This document shows positions 6,458 to 14,543 of a stretch of DNA of 22,154 nt, one piece after another (the stretch's first letter is position 1; each line of letters begins with the position of its first letter). The stretch comes from JBGVMW01 sp045122835. GTDB lineage: Bacteria > Bacillota > Clostridia > Lachnospirales > Lachnospiraceae. The translations under genes were made by a program, and so were the position numbers. The notes under the pieces were generated by a model that was not told where the DNA came from, did not search any database, and saw only the letters and a list, made by a program, of their open reading frames with translations. The stretch lies in assembly GCA_045122835.1 (NCBI GenBank), contig JBGVIB010000120.1, positions 1-22,154 on the forward strand, read 5' to 3'.

Positions 6458-6562
6458 AAAAAGGGCTGTCGAACTAAGAATAATTTCTACAAGATATGGA
6501 ATGGTATAACAAAAAAATATCCATATCTTGTATAATATCTTCTTAATGCGACAGCCCCTTTT
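6458..6562. repeat. 105-bp imperfect palindrome: MITE-like element or bidirectional terminator
   Basis: Outer arms AAAAAGGGCTGTCG (6458-6471) and CGACAGCCCCTTTT (6549-6562) are inverted. The similarity continues inward (AAGAA blocks) to a second perfect 12-bp stem, ACAAGATATGGA (6489-6500) with TCCATATCTTGT (6520-6531). The element lies exactly between two convergent genes and ends in T/A runs on both sides, so it can act as a terminator in both directions. The arm length and GGGCTGTCG-type ends also resemble small non-autonomous insertion elements. No clear target-site duplication was seen. Confidence 0.6.
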
Positions 6563-6646
6563 ATGTGAAAATGGAACATAGCTTAATCTTACACAACCCA
6601 ATTATCTTCTAACAATCAGACAGGGGAAGCGTACCTGTTTTCATGT

Positions 6647-7591
6647 TTATACTTGCGGCAAGGATAATTTCATATATGCTGCCATCCGTTCAGCAAATGC
6701 ATCTTCTGTAGGTTCATTTTTTACAAATTCAAAATCAGACCAGATACGCTCTTTCTCTTGCTGTATCCATTGATTATGTTCAATAGATGTGTTCTGGGTT
6801 CTGATATAATAATCAGCAAAAAGTCCATTTGGTACAAAATTATAGCTTAGATCGTCATCATCATCATATTGCTGATATTCTGAGTGATAACGATGAAAAA
6901 CAAAATTACAGCTTAGCTCATCCACATCAGCCCCAGCAGCAAGTTCACTTAAATCTTCTAATATCGTAGTCAGATTGTATGTACCTGAATTGCTCTCTAA
7001 ATCAGTAACTACAAAGTCAGCTCCTCCGTCTATGCTTACTTTATGATGGTTATTCATGCTGTCAAAGGAATTAAATATATCGCCTAATTCATCGGTAAAA
7101 GAAAATAGAAGATCCTCATCAACGGCTTCCTGATGCCCATAAATTCCTTTTGTCAGCATATTTAGTACAGTTTCATATTGTGCTAATACACCAAAAGCCG
7201 GAATCATAGAAAATTTATGAAATAGTATAGTACATCTTGCTAATGTGAGCAAATTCCACTGGGCTAACTGGATAATATTAAGTGTTTTTGCCGTTTTGTC
7301 TACTTCCTTACGAATACGCTCTGTAATGGGTGGGTGTTCTATTTGCAGCTCACTGATCCATTCCGTTGCTAGATCATCTTTTTTTGCAAATTTTTCATAA
7401 AGATCATCATCGCCACCAACCAGAGAGTCAAAACGCTCCAGATAGTAAATTGCTTTTTCTAAGTTTCCCTGCTTTTTGTAGGCTTTGCCAATTTTAAAAT
7501 ATTGTTTGGCAACTTTTTTAAAGTTCCCCTTTTTTTGTGCAGCTTCCAGAGTTTTTAATTTTGAGGATATTGAATTAATTTTCCAAATCAT
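6647..7591 (-). CDS. Unknown 314-residue protein with a TPR-like N-terminus
   Basis: Not recognised. The frame is open to 7708, but the ATG at 7589-7591 has AAAGGA ten bases upstream, while the extra 39 residues have no ribosome binding site and look non-coding. Residues about 14-55 are Lys-rich amphipathic helices with a tetratricopeptide-like pattern (KKVAKQYFKIGKAYKKQGNLEKAIYYLERF). A mainly helical middle follows (AQWNLLTLARCTILFHKFSM), then an acidic region with a DDDDD run and two related segments, ELSCNFV and DLSYNFV, about 22 residues apart. No signal peptide or membrane segment. It is divergent from the MATE gene, with 117 bases between, and convergent with the methyltransferases. 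A cytosolic interaction or stress protein is possible; no function is assigned. Confidence 0.7.
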   Translation of the reverse strand: MIWKINSISSKLKTLEAAQKKGNFKKVAKQYFKIGKAYKKQGNLEKAIYYLERFDSLVGGDDDLYEKFAKKDDLATEWISELQIEHPPITERIRKEVDKTAKTLNIIQLAQWNLLTLARCTILFHKFSMIPAFGVLAQYETVLNMLTKGIYGHQEAVDEDLLFSFTDELGDIFNSFDSMNNHHKVSIDGGADFVVTDLESNSGTYNLTTILEDLSELAAGADVDELSCNFVFHRYHSEYQQYDDDDDLSYNFVPNGLFADYYIRTQNTSIEHNQWIQQEKERIWSDFEFVKNEPTEDAFAERMAAYMKLSLPQV

Positions 7592-7632
7592 ATGATAGAT
7601 TCCTTTCTGATGCTTTTTCGTTGAATTGCATA

Positions 7633-7660
7633 TTGCTTTTTCTATCCAAAAGCATATAAT
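7633..7660 (+). promoter_or_regulatory. MATE gene promoter with inverted repeat in the spacer
   Basis: TTGCTT (7633-7638), 16 bases, and a perfect TATAAT (7655-7660). The inverted repeat TGCTTTT-tctatcc-AAAAGCA (7634-7654) fills the space between the two hexamers, an operator-like position. The leader before the ATG at 7709 is about 40 bases. Confidence 0.5.
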
Positions 7661-7708
7661 ACAATTTGGCACAGGATACAGAGTAACACAAAAGAATCGA
7701 GGTTTCAA

Positions 7709-9028
7709 ATGCTTTTTACCAACAAAGATATTAGAAAATTAATCATCCCATTAATTATCGAACAGTTTCTAACGGTATTAGTGGGAATGGCAGACACGAT
7801 TATGGTGTCCCAGGTAGGAGAAGCAGCAATTTCTGCGGTATCGTTAGTCGATACCGTAAATGTACTGCTAATCAATGTTTTTGCGGCTTTGGCAAATGGT
7901 GGAGCTGTAGTTGCAGGCCAGTTTTTAGGCCATAAGAATCGAAGCGAGTCCTGTAAAGTGGCAAATCAGCTGTTAATATTTGCTGCAATATGTTCCACAG
8001 TTGTAATGACCATTATCATAGCATTTCATAATGTGGTACTGCATGGAGCCTTTGGAGAAGTCAGCGAAGATGTGATGAGCGCAGCCAAAACGTATATTCT
8101 AATCACTGCTTTATCTATTCCTTTTATTGCCATTTATAATGCCGGTGCAGCACTTTTTCGTGCCATGGGGAATTCAAAAATTACCATGATAGTAACACTG
8201 ATTATGAATGTCATTAATGTAACTGGAAATGCGATTTTAATTTTTGGATTACATATGGGTGTGGTGGGAGTAGCAATTCCTACCACAGTTTCCAGAATTG
8301 TTGCTGCTGTTATTATTGTAGTATTGCTCTTTAATGAAAAAAGGGATATCACTTTAAAAGGATTTTTCAAATTCAAATTAGAGGGCAGCGTGGTAAAGAA
8401 GATTTTATATATTGGAGTACCAAACGGCCTTGAAAATAGTATGTTCCAGTTTGGAAAAATAGTAGTATTAAGTCTGGTAGCCACATTTGGTACTTCTGCC
8501 ATTGCTGCAAATGCAGTGGGTAACACCATTGCCATGTTCCAGATAATTCCAGGTATAGCAATTGGAATGGCTATGGTGTCCGTCACAGCCAGATGTGTAG
8601 GTGCTAAAGATTATGAGCAGGTAAAATATTATAATAAAAAGTTAATCAAAATCGCATATGGAGCCATGCTACTGGTTAATGCAATTGTGGTAGCGATTCT
8701 TCCTTTATTAATAAAGCTTTACAATCTAGGACCGGAAGCTGCGGAAATTACCCAGTGGATTATTATCTTTCATGCAATTTGTGCCTGCCTTATCTGGCCG
8801 TTGTCGTTCTGCCTGCCAAATACCTTGCGTGCAGCCAACGATGTAAAATTCTGCATGGTGGTATCCATCATTTCCATGTGGGCAGTGCGAATTGCACCAA
8901 GCTACATATTGGCAGGAAATTTAGGACTTGGTGTAAAAGGAGTATGGATTGCCATGATATTAGACTGGTGTGCAAGGTCTGTATTTTTTACCGTTCATTA
9001 TAAGAGAGAGAAATGGATTCCGAAGTAG
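7709..9028 (+). CDS. MATE-family multidrug efflux transporter
   Basis: A 439-residue inner-membrane antiporter of the multidrug and toxic compound extrusion family (DinF/NorM-like branch), exporting cationic or amphipathic compounds in exchange for Na+ or H+. About twelve hydrophobic segments run through the protein. The N-terminus LFTNKDIRKLIIPLIIEQFL and the following GMADTIMVSQVGEAAISAVS are the typical first two helices of this family. The repeat of the pattern in the second half starts near KILYIGVPNGLENSMFQFG (about 229-247). Length is normal. GAGG lies six bases before the ATG. Its stop is 47 bases from the response-regulator gene with no terminator seen, so MATE, regulator and kinase may share a transcript. 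Its substrate is not predictable. Confidence 0.92.
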   Translation: MLFTNKDIRKLIIPLIIEQFLTVLVGMADTIMVSQVGEAAISAVSLVDTVNVLLINVFAALANGGAVVAGQFLGHKNRSESCKVANQLLIFAAICSTVVMTIIIAFHNVVLHGAFGEVSEDVMSAAKTYILITALSIPFIAIYNAGAALFRAMGNSKITMIVTLIMNVINVTGNAILIFGLHMGVVGVAIPTTVSRIVAAVIIVVLLFNEKRDITLKGFFKFKLEGSVVKKILYIGVPNGLENSMFQFGKIVVLSLVATFGTSAIAANAVGNTIAMFQIIPGIAIGMAMVSVTARCVGAKDYEQVKYYNKKLIKIAYGAMLLVNAIVVAILPLLIKLYNLGPEAAEITQWIIIFHAICACLIWPLSFCLPNTLRAANDVKFCMVVSIISMWAVRIAPSYILAGNLGLGVKGVWIAMILDWCARSVFFTVHYKREKWIPK

Positions 9029-9075
9029 TATAATAAAAATTATCAAGCGAAAAACAACAAAGGGGGAAATGTAAC

Positions 9076-9768
9076 ATGCACTACAACTGCTTAATCGTAG
9101 ACGATGAAACAGATTTATCCAAAATGACCTGTGAGTATTTTGAAATGTTTGACATAAGCTGCTCCTATGTGGAAAGTGCAGCAGACTGCATGGACTTTTT
9201 GAAAATCCATGCAGTGGACATACTGCTGTTAGACATTAATTTATCCAAAGAAAGCGGCTTTGACTTATGCAAAAAAATCAGACAGGATTACAATCTCCCA
9301 ATTTTATTTATCAGCGCAAGACAAAGCGATGATGATGTGCTGATTGCCTTGAACATTGGGGGAGATGATTACATAAAAAAACCATATACATTAAGTGTAT
9401 TGTTAGCAAAAGTCAAAGTGATTTTAAAGAGAATAGAACAGACAAAGCTTGTGAAAACAGAAGTTTCTCCCTGTGGAATACAGCTTTTAGAAGAAAAATT
9501 AAGCGTATCCATAAAAGGAAAGGAAATCCCATTGAAAGCAAAGGAGTTTGCTTTGTTAAAATGCTTATTTGAACATAGAAATTCCATTGTGACTAAGGAA
9601 ACACTTTTTGAAAAAGTATGGGGAGATTCCTTTTACAGTGACGGAACCTTAAATGTGCACATCCGAAAGCTTCGGGAAAAATTAGAGGACAATCCCAACG
9701 AACCAAAGCTGATAAAAACCATATGGGGAACTGGTTATATATTAGTATACGAACCGGCTGATATTTAG
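9076..9768 (+). CDS. OmpR/PhoB-family response regulator
   Basis: A 230-residue two-domain regulator. The receiver domain (about 1-118) has the acidic pair Asp9-Asp10, the phospho-acceptor Asp53 (LLLDINL), the switch Ser80 and the conserved Lys102-Pro103 (DDYIKKPY). The C-terminal winged helix (about 130-226) has ALLKCLFEHRNSIVTKETL, the recognition helix SDGTLNVHIRKLREKLE and the wing IKTIWGTGYIL. The ATG follows GGGGGAAA. The kinase gene starts ten bases after its stop. Its likely targets are the ABC transporter genes downstream, whose upstream region carries OmpR-type direct repeats. This matches BceR/VirR-like resistance modules of Firmicutes. Confidence 0.95.
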   Translation: MHYNCLIVDDETDLSKMTCEYFEMFDISCSYVESAADCMDFLKIHAVDILLLDINLSKESGFDLCKKIRQDYNLPILFISARQSDDDVLIALNIGGDDYIKKPYTLSVLLAKVKVILKRIEQTKLVKTEVSPCGIQLLEEKLSVSIKGKEIPLKAKEFALLKCLFEHRNSIVTKETLFEKVWGDSFYSDGTLNVHIRKLREKLEDNPNEPKLIKTIWGTGYILVYEPADI

Positions 9769-9778
9769 AGGATAAGCA

Positions 9779-11014
9779 ATGAAAATACGGTACTTCTTAT
9801 TAGGATATACAGCATGTATGCTGTTTATTTTTCTCTGTCTCTACACTTCATTTTCCGACCAGCCATCTGACAAGAGGGATATGGTATACTATAATGAGCA
9901 GTGTATACTGGTATCAGAGGAATTAAGTAAAGGCAGAGAGTTAGATGAAATTGAGAAACAATATGGATGCCAGATTCTTCTTCGCACAGACTCAGAATAT
10001 AAAATAAAATTACAAAATACATTGCAAAAAGAAGCACTGGTGCTGGATTATTTTGAAGGAGAAAATTTAGCCGGAAAAATTATCTGGAATGAAGAAGAAC
10101 AGCATTATGAGAGAATGGAAAGACAGTTAATCACACAGACCATAATTATCTGGGGCATGGTGGCTTTGATGGGATATCTTTTCATAGGATTCCTTTATCT
10201 CAAATTAATTCGTCCATTCAAAAATTTAGAGAAGTTTTCTATGCAGGTTGCAAAGGGAAATTTAGATTTTCCACTGCCGGCAAGAAAGCATAATTATTTT
10301 GGCGCATTTACAGAAAGCTTTGATTTGATGCGTGAAGAATTAAAGAGGGCAAGGGAAAGTGAGTACAAGGCAAACCAAAGCAAAAAGGAGCTAATGGCTG
10401 AACTATCCCACGATATCAAGACGCCAATTGCCACCATACAGGCAACTTGCGAAGTGATACAGATAAAAGAAAAAAATCCTGACACATTGGACAAGGTTGC
10501 AGTCATTGACGGAAAAGCAAAAATGATTCACAAGCTGGTAGATAATTTATTCCATGCTACGTTAGAGGAATTAGAAGCTTTAAAGGTAGAGCCAGTGGAG
10601 GAAAGTTCTCTCCTTCTTATGAATATGTTTTCTGAGATGGCATATTATGGCGAAATGAGGGTAATGGAAACAGTGCCAGAGTGCCTTGTGTATATGGATA
10701 AGTTAAGGCTTGAGCAGGTAATTGATAACTGCTTAAACAATGCCTGGAAATATGCCGGTACATCTGTGGAGGTTCATTTCACAGAGCAGACAGACGGCAT
10801 TCAGATTAAGATAAAAGATGAAGGCCCGGGGGTTCCACCGGAGGAGCTTCCGCTTATATTAGAAAAGTTTTACAGAGGCAGCAACGCCCAGGGCAAAGTC
10901 GGCTCCGGTCTTGGACTTTATCTGGCAAAAACCTTTATGGAGCAAATGAAGGGAGATATGGAATACTATAATGAGAATGGTTTTGTGGTGCAGTTATTTT
11001 TAAGAAAAGTATAA
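9779..11014 (+). CDS. Sensor histidine kinase
   Basis: A 411-residue membrane sensor kinase. Transmembrane helix 1 spans about residues 4-24 and helix 2 about 119-142, framing an outside sensor region of about 94 residues with no named domain. A HAMP-like linker follows (about 143-195). The dimerisation/phosphoacceptor domain contains His211 in LSHDIKTPI. The ATPase domain has the N box NCLNNAWKYA (317-326), the G1 box DEGPGV (347-352), EKFYRG (362-367) and the G2 box GSGLGL (375-380). All are intact. The ATG lies 11 bases after the regulator's stop and shares its transcript. The sizeable outer loop means it could sense a ligand directly, unlike the short-loop BceS kinases that need their transporter for sensing. 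Confidence 0.94.
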   Translation: MKIRYFLLGYTACMLFIFLCLYTSFSDQPSDKRDMVYYNEQCILVSEELSKGRELDEIEKQYGCQILLRTDSEYKIKLQNTLQKEALVLDYFEGENLAGKIIWNEEEQHYERMERQLITQTIIIWGMVALMGYLFIGFLYLKLIRPFKNLEKFSMQVAKGNLDFPLPARKHNYFGAFTESFDLMREELKRARESEYKANQSKKELMAELSHDIKTPIATIQATCEVIQIKEKNPDTLDKVAVIDGKAKMIHKLVDNLFHATLEELEALKVEPVEESSLLLMNMFSEMAYYGEMRVMETVPECLVYMDKLRLEQVIDNCLNNAWKYAGTSVEVHFTEQTDGIQIKIKDEGPGVPPEELPLILEKFYRGSNAQGKVGSGLGLYLAKTFMEQMKGDMEYYNENGFVVQLFLRKV

Positions 11015-11086
11015 AATATTATGAATGCAATTCATAATAACAATGGTAACCTATGAGGGTACGGAATAGATAGAAATATTTACAGA

Positions 11087-11130
11087 TAAGAATTAGTTAA
11101 GAATTAGACAGGAATCAGGTTAAGACTTTT
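11087..11130 (+). promoter_or_regulatory. Array of OmpR-type response-regulator half-sites
   Basis: TAAGAATTAGT (11087-11097) and TAAGAATTAGA (11098-11108) are head-to-tail and differ at the last base. CAGGAATCAGG (11109-11119) matches seven of eleven positions in the same register, and TAAGACTTTT (from 11121) continues one base out of register. Tandem sites at 11-bp spacing are the hallmark of OmpR/PhoB-family binding, one regulator per helical turn on one DNA face. The array ends at the -35 region of the ABC transporter promoter, so the response regulator encoded at 9076 is the obvious activator. Confidence 0.65.
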
Positions 11131-11141
11131 GAAACATATAC

Positions 11142-11150
11142 TGATAGAAT
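11142..11150 (+). promoter_or_regulatory. Extended -10 promoter for the ABC transporter genes
   Basis: TGATAGAAT is an extended -10 element (TG-n-TAGAAT). There is no good -35 hexamer at 17 bases; TTAAGA at 11120-11125 is 19 bases away and belongs to the repeat array. A weak -35 behind regulator sites is expected for an activated promoter. TATACT at 11137-11142 is an alternative -10, and TATAAT at 11228-11233, without a -35, is another. Confidence 0.45.
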
Positions 11151-11184
11151 AAGGGATGTGAGGAGAAATCCAACATCCTTTTTT
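11151..11184 (+). terminator. Terminator hairpin at the end of the kinase transcript
   Basis: AAGGGATGT (11151-11159) pairs with ACATCCTTT (11173-11181) over nine base pairs with one G-T, around a 13-base loop, followed by TTTTTT. The 5' arm begins on the base after the extended -10 element, so transcripts started there would lack most of that arm and escape termination, while read-through from the kinase gene would stop. The remaining sequence 11185-11259 is leader. Confidence 0.65.
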
Positions 11185-11259
11185 GATGTATACTGCACAG
11201 AACAAGAGTCTTGCAGTCAGAATTTTCTATAATGCAGAATTGATTAGGAGGAAATGCAA

Positions 11260-12015
11260 ATGAGTGATATTTTAACAGCAAAAGATTTATGCAAAACTTT
11301 TTCTAATGAAAGCGTGCAGCAGCACGTATTAAAGAATTTAAATCTCTCCATTAAGAAAGGAGATTTCACCGTAATTATGGGAAGTTCCGGTTCTGGAAAA
11401 AGTACCCTTCTCTATGCATTGTCCGGCATGGACAGGCCAACGCTGGGAAGTATTTCTTACCACGGTGAGGAAATTTCAAAATACAGCAATGACAAGTTAG
11501 CTATATTTCGCAGAAAACATTGTGGATTTGTGTTTCAGCAAAATTATCTGAACGATTCTATGAGTGTGCTTGACAATATTATGATTTGCGGATTGTTAGC
11601 AACGAAAGATAGAAAAGCACTTGTTGAAAAGGCAAAGAAATTATTACTGCAGGTGGGAATTTCCGAACAGACCTTCCGTAAATTTCCTACCCAGTTATCA
11701 GGAGGAGAGCAGCAGCGCGTGGCGGTGGTTCGTGGAATAATCAATGAACCGGAAATCCTTTTCGCCGATGAACCGACAGGCGCCTTAAATTCCCAGAATA
11801 CAGAAAATGTATTAAATGTACTGACGGAACTAAATCAAAAAGGTCAAAGTATAGTTATGGTAACTCATGATATGAAATCTGCCAGACGCGCCAATCGCAT
11901 CCTTTATTTACAGGATGGTGTAATTACCGGAGAATTAAGCCTTGGTACTTATAAAAGTGGGGATAAAGAAAGGCATGAAAAGCTTCGCCATTTCTTAGAG
12001 GAAATGGGGTGGTAA
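11260..12015 (+). CDS. ABC transporter ATP-binding protein (MacB/LolD/BceA type)
   Basis: A 251-residue cytosolic ATPase that powers the permease encoded next. Walker A GSSGSGKST (41-49), Q-loop Gln93 (FVFQQ), signature LSGGE (147-151), Walker B ILFADE (166-171), D-loop, and H-loop His203 (VMVTHD) are all present. The GALNSQNT stretch after Walker B is typical of the FtsX-permease-linked subfamily. The longest frame begins at 11254, but the ATG at 11260 has eight bases to AGGAGG against two, so the shorter start is used. It has its own promoter under apparent control of the upstream two-component system, and its stop lies two bases before the permease ATG. The likely job is removal or detoxification of a cell-envelope-active peptide or antibiotic. 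Confidence 0.95.
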   Translation: MSDILTAKDLCKTFSNESVQQHVLKNLNLSIKKGDFTVIMGSSGSGKSTLLYALSGMDRPTLGSISYHGEEISKYSNDKLAIFRRKHCGFVFQQNYLNDSMSVLDNIMICGLLATKDRKALVEKAKKLLLQVGISEQTFRKFPTQLSGGEQQRVAVVRGIINEPEILFADEPTGALNSQNTENVLNVLTELNQKGQSIVMVTHDMKSARRANRILYLQDGVITGELSLGTYKSGDKERHEKLRHFLEEMGW

Positions 12016-12017
12016 AT

Positions 12018-14375
12018 ATGAAATCATTATTTTTTATTGCAGTACAAAATTTGAAAAAGAAAAAAGGCGATGGAATAGTACTATTCTGTCTGATTTTACT
12101 GGCATCTTTGCTACTTTATACCAGCCTCTCCGTTTTTATGGGCATGAATACTGTATTAGATGATGCCTATGACAATGCCCGCACGCCGGACTGGCTGTAT
12201 ATGAAAAGTGGAAATGAGGAAAGAATAGCTGAAGTGGTAAAGGCACAGGAAGAAGTAGTAGAATATGAAGCTTCTGACTGCTTGTATTTTATGGAAGTAG
12301 ATTATCGCAAAGGTGATACTACAGAAATGGAACAGGCGCAGTTTTTCTTTGGAAAAATAGAAGAACAAAGGAATATGGGAAAGCTGGCAGGCTGTGAAAA
12401 TATAGAGGTCCAGTATGATTCGGTAGTGCTTCCTTATTATATGAAAGCAGCACAGGGATTTGAAATTGGAGATACTTGTTATTTTACCTTTGGAGACAAG
12501 GAATACGAATTTCATGTAGCAGGATTTGTGGAAGATCCGTTGTTTGCCACACCTCTTAATGTTAGCGTATATGGTGCGTATATGAGCAGGGATCGTATGG
12601 AGGATTTAATGGAGGAAAATTCTACTGTACAGGCTTCTAGATATGTGCAGCATAAAGCACGTTTAAAGGATGGTGAGGACAGCTTTGCTTTTGATAATAA
12701 GATTTCGCCAATTTTCACCAAGGAAATACCAGAGCTTGTTGGGTCATTAAGTTATGGACTTAATTGGGAAACCATGAAAGGTGGCGTAGCCAGGATGTCC
12801 CAAATCAGCATGGGAATTGTTCTTGTATTTTCCTTGTTACTAATGCTTATTGTGTTAATTGTGATTCGTTTCAGCATCCGCAATTATATTGAGATGAACT
12901 TGAAAAATATAGGAATTCTTCAGGCAGCAGGTTATACATCAAAGCAGCTGAACCTGACAGTACTGATTGAAATGGGAGTAGTTTCCATTGTGGCAGTAAT
13001 TGCCGGTCTGTTTCTGGGTATGGCAGGAAGCGGAGTAATTGGGCGGTTTCAGGGAGTTATGTTAGGAATTTCCTGGAAGCAGAAGTTTCACTTGAGTGCA
13101 GCCGGTCTTACTATCCTGATTATTTTAGCAGTGGTTCTTGGGGTAGCCTTTTTAAGTGGCAGAATTTATAAAAAGATTTCCGTGTTGGAGTCTTTAAGAT
13201 CCGGAATTCACACCCATAATTTTAAGAAAAATTATTTTGAATTTCACAAATCCAGATTGCCGATGTCCTTTATTCTGGCAGGAAAAAATTTTATGCATGA
13301 GAAGGGAAAAAATATTTCTATCTTTTCCATTGTAATGTTATTATCCTTTTCTGCCAGTGTTGGTTTTGGATTGTATGAAAATTTTGCTGTGAATACAGAT
13401 AATCTGTTGAAGATGGTAGGTGCTGAGGCTGGTGATATTTGTATTACCGGTGATGATCTGGATTCTATTGGACAAGAAATGGAAACATGGAGTGAAGTAG
13501 AAACGGTACTTTATTTTAGTAATGGAAGTATTCAGCTGGAAAGCGAGGCGAAAGAAACTTCTGTTACATGTGATATCTGGGAGCAGCCGGATCTGATTCA
13601 CAATGAAATGATGGTAAGTGGACGATTGCCAAAGTATGACAATGAAATTGTACTTACAACCAGCATTGCAAATCTTTTAAAGGTAGAAACAGGAGATGTG
13701 GTTTATATAACCGGTCAGGGTGAGCGAAAGGATTATCTTGTGTGCGGTATCGACCAGAAGATCAATAATATGGGCTTAAAAGCACTGATGAACAGGGATG
13801 GCGCAGTACGTTTAAATGGAAACAGTATGACAACAGCACTCTACATCTACACAAAGGACAATGTCACGTATGAGGAAATTTCTAAAAAAGTGACAGAACA
13901 ATTTCCGGAAGCCAGTGTGGCTGACAGTGAAAAAGGTATTGCAAATATGATGGGTGGTGTCCAACTGGCAATGGTAGCAATTTGTCTGATTTTCGTTCTG
14001 ATTACCGTATTTGTGGTTGCCATGGTAGAAGTATTGCTTATCAAAACAAAGATAATACGGGAGCGAAAAAATATGGGGCTGAATAAAGCCTTTGGATTTA
14101 CAACGGGGCAGCTGATTGTTCAGACAATTATGATGAATCTTCCGGTAATTGCATTCGGTGCCATCACCGGAGTGGTGTTAAGCATTTATCTGATGAATCC
14201 ACTAATTGTTGCATGTCTTTCCTTCTGTGGCATACAGGAGTGTCCGTTTACTATGAATTTCTTTTGGATGGCAGTAACGGTAGTTGGGGTGATTATGGTA
14301 GCAGTTGCTGCGTCCTTCTTATCAGCAGTTAAGATTCGTAAGATTGAACCGGTGAAGATGTTAGTGGAGGAATAA
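12018..14375 (+). CDS. FtsX-type ABC transporter permease
   Basis: A 785-residue membrane permease with two FtsX-like halves. Half one: a transmembrane helix at about 18-40, an outside domain up to about 255, then three helices (about 262-284, 312-338, 353-376) around the hallmark IGILQAAGYTSKQL. Half two: a helix near 430, a second outside domain (about 450-640), and three helices (about 648-672, 697-722, 742-765) around the matching MGLNKAFGFTTGQL. This 1+3/1+3 plan is that of LolE- or YxdM-like exporters with duplicated FtsX domains, not the ten-helix BceB plan. The frame opens at a GTG (12009) inside the preceding gene; the ATG at 12018, eight bases after GGGG, is preferred. It pairs with the ATPase encoded at 11260, and a terminator follows 12 bases after the stop. 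Confidence 0.93.
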   Translation: MKSLFFIAVQNLKKKKGDGIVLFCLILLASLLLYTSLSVFMGMNTVLDDAYDNARTPDWLYMKSGNEERIAEVVKAQEEVVEYEASDCLYFMEVDYRKGDTTEMEQAQFFFGKIEEQRNMGKLAGCENIEVQYDSVVLPYYMKAAQGFEIGDTCYFTFGDKEYEFHVAGFVEDPLFATPLNVSVYGAYMSRDRMEDLMEENSTVQASRYVQHKARLKDGEDSFAFDNKISPIFTKEIPELVGSLSYGLNWETMKGGVARMSQISMGIVLVFSLLLMLIVLIVIRFSIRNYIEMNLKNIGILQAAGYTSKQLNLTVLIEMGVVSIVAVIAGLFLGMAGSGVIGRFQGVMLGISWKQKFHLSAAGLTILIILAVVLGVAFLSGRIYKKISVLESLRSGIHTHNFKKNYFEFHKSRLPMSFILAGKNFMHEKGKNISIFSIVMLLSFSASVGFGLYENFAVNTDNLLKMVGAEAGDICITGDDLDSIGQEMETWSEVETVLYFSNGSIQLESEAKETSVTCDIWEQPDLIHNEMMVSGRLPKYDNEIVLTTSIANLLKVETGDVVYITGQGERKDYLVCGIDQKINNMGLKALMNRDGAVRLNGNSMTTALYIYTKDNVTYEEISKKVTEQFPEASVADSEKGIANMMGGVQLAMVAICLIFVLITVFVVAMVEVLLIKTKIIRERKNMGLNKAFGFTTGQLIVQTIMMNLPVIAFGAITGVVLSIYLMNPLIVACLSFCGIQECPFTMNFFWMAVTVVGVIMVAVAASFLSAVKIRKIEPVKMLVEE

Positions 14376-14387
14376 TAGAAAAATTTA

Positions 14388-14418
14388 GCCTGGGCTTAAT
14401 TGCTCAGGCGTTTTCTTT
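14388..14418 (+). terminator. Terminator of the ABC transporter transcript
   Basis: GCCTGGGC (14388-14395) pairs with GCTCAGGC (14402-14409), eight base pairs with one G-T, loop TTAATT, then G and TTTTCTTTT. Confidence 0.82.
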
Positions 14419-14490
14419 TATGGACAAAGGAGTCAGGAATAGAGGACAGAAAAAGAATTTGACAAGCAGATAGAATATTTGCGCTGATTG

Positions 14491-14499
14491 TGTTAGAAT
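14491..14499 (+). promoter_or_regulatory. Possible extended -10 promoter of the HNH gene
   Basis: TGTTAGAAT is an extended -10 element (TG-n-TAGAAT) 44 bases before the chosen start. A perfect TTGACA at 14459-14464 is too far away (29 bases) to be its -35, and no other good -35 is seen. Low certainty. Confidence 0.3.
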
Positions 14500-14543
14500 A
14501 GAAAGAGATAAAATCCCATTAAATAACAAAGGATGTGAGATGC

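Noticed and set aside
8134..8586. Antisense open frame of 150 residues inside the MATE gene
   Set aside because: Composition (many I, P, T, N) is that of the reverse complement of a membrane protein; no ribosome binding site.
11254..11259. ATG six bases upstream of the chosen ATPase start
   Set aside because: Only two bases from AGGAGG, too close for initiation; the ATG at 11260 has eight.
12156..12515. Antisense open frame of 119 residues inside the permease gene
   Set aside because: Reverse shadow of the permease, aromatic-rich, with no supporting signal.
14459..14464. Perfect TTGACA upstream of the HNH gene
   Set aside because: No -10 element lies at a 16-18 base distance; taken as chance or as a site for something unseen.
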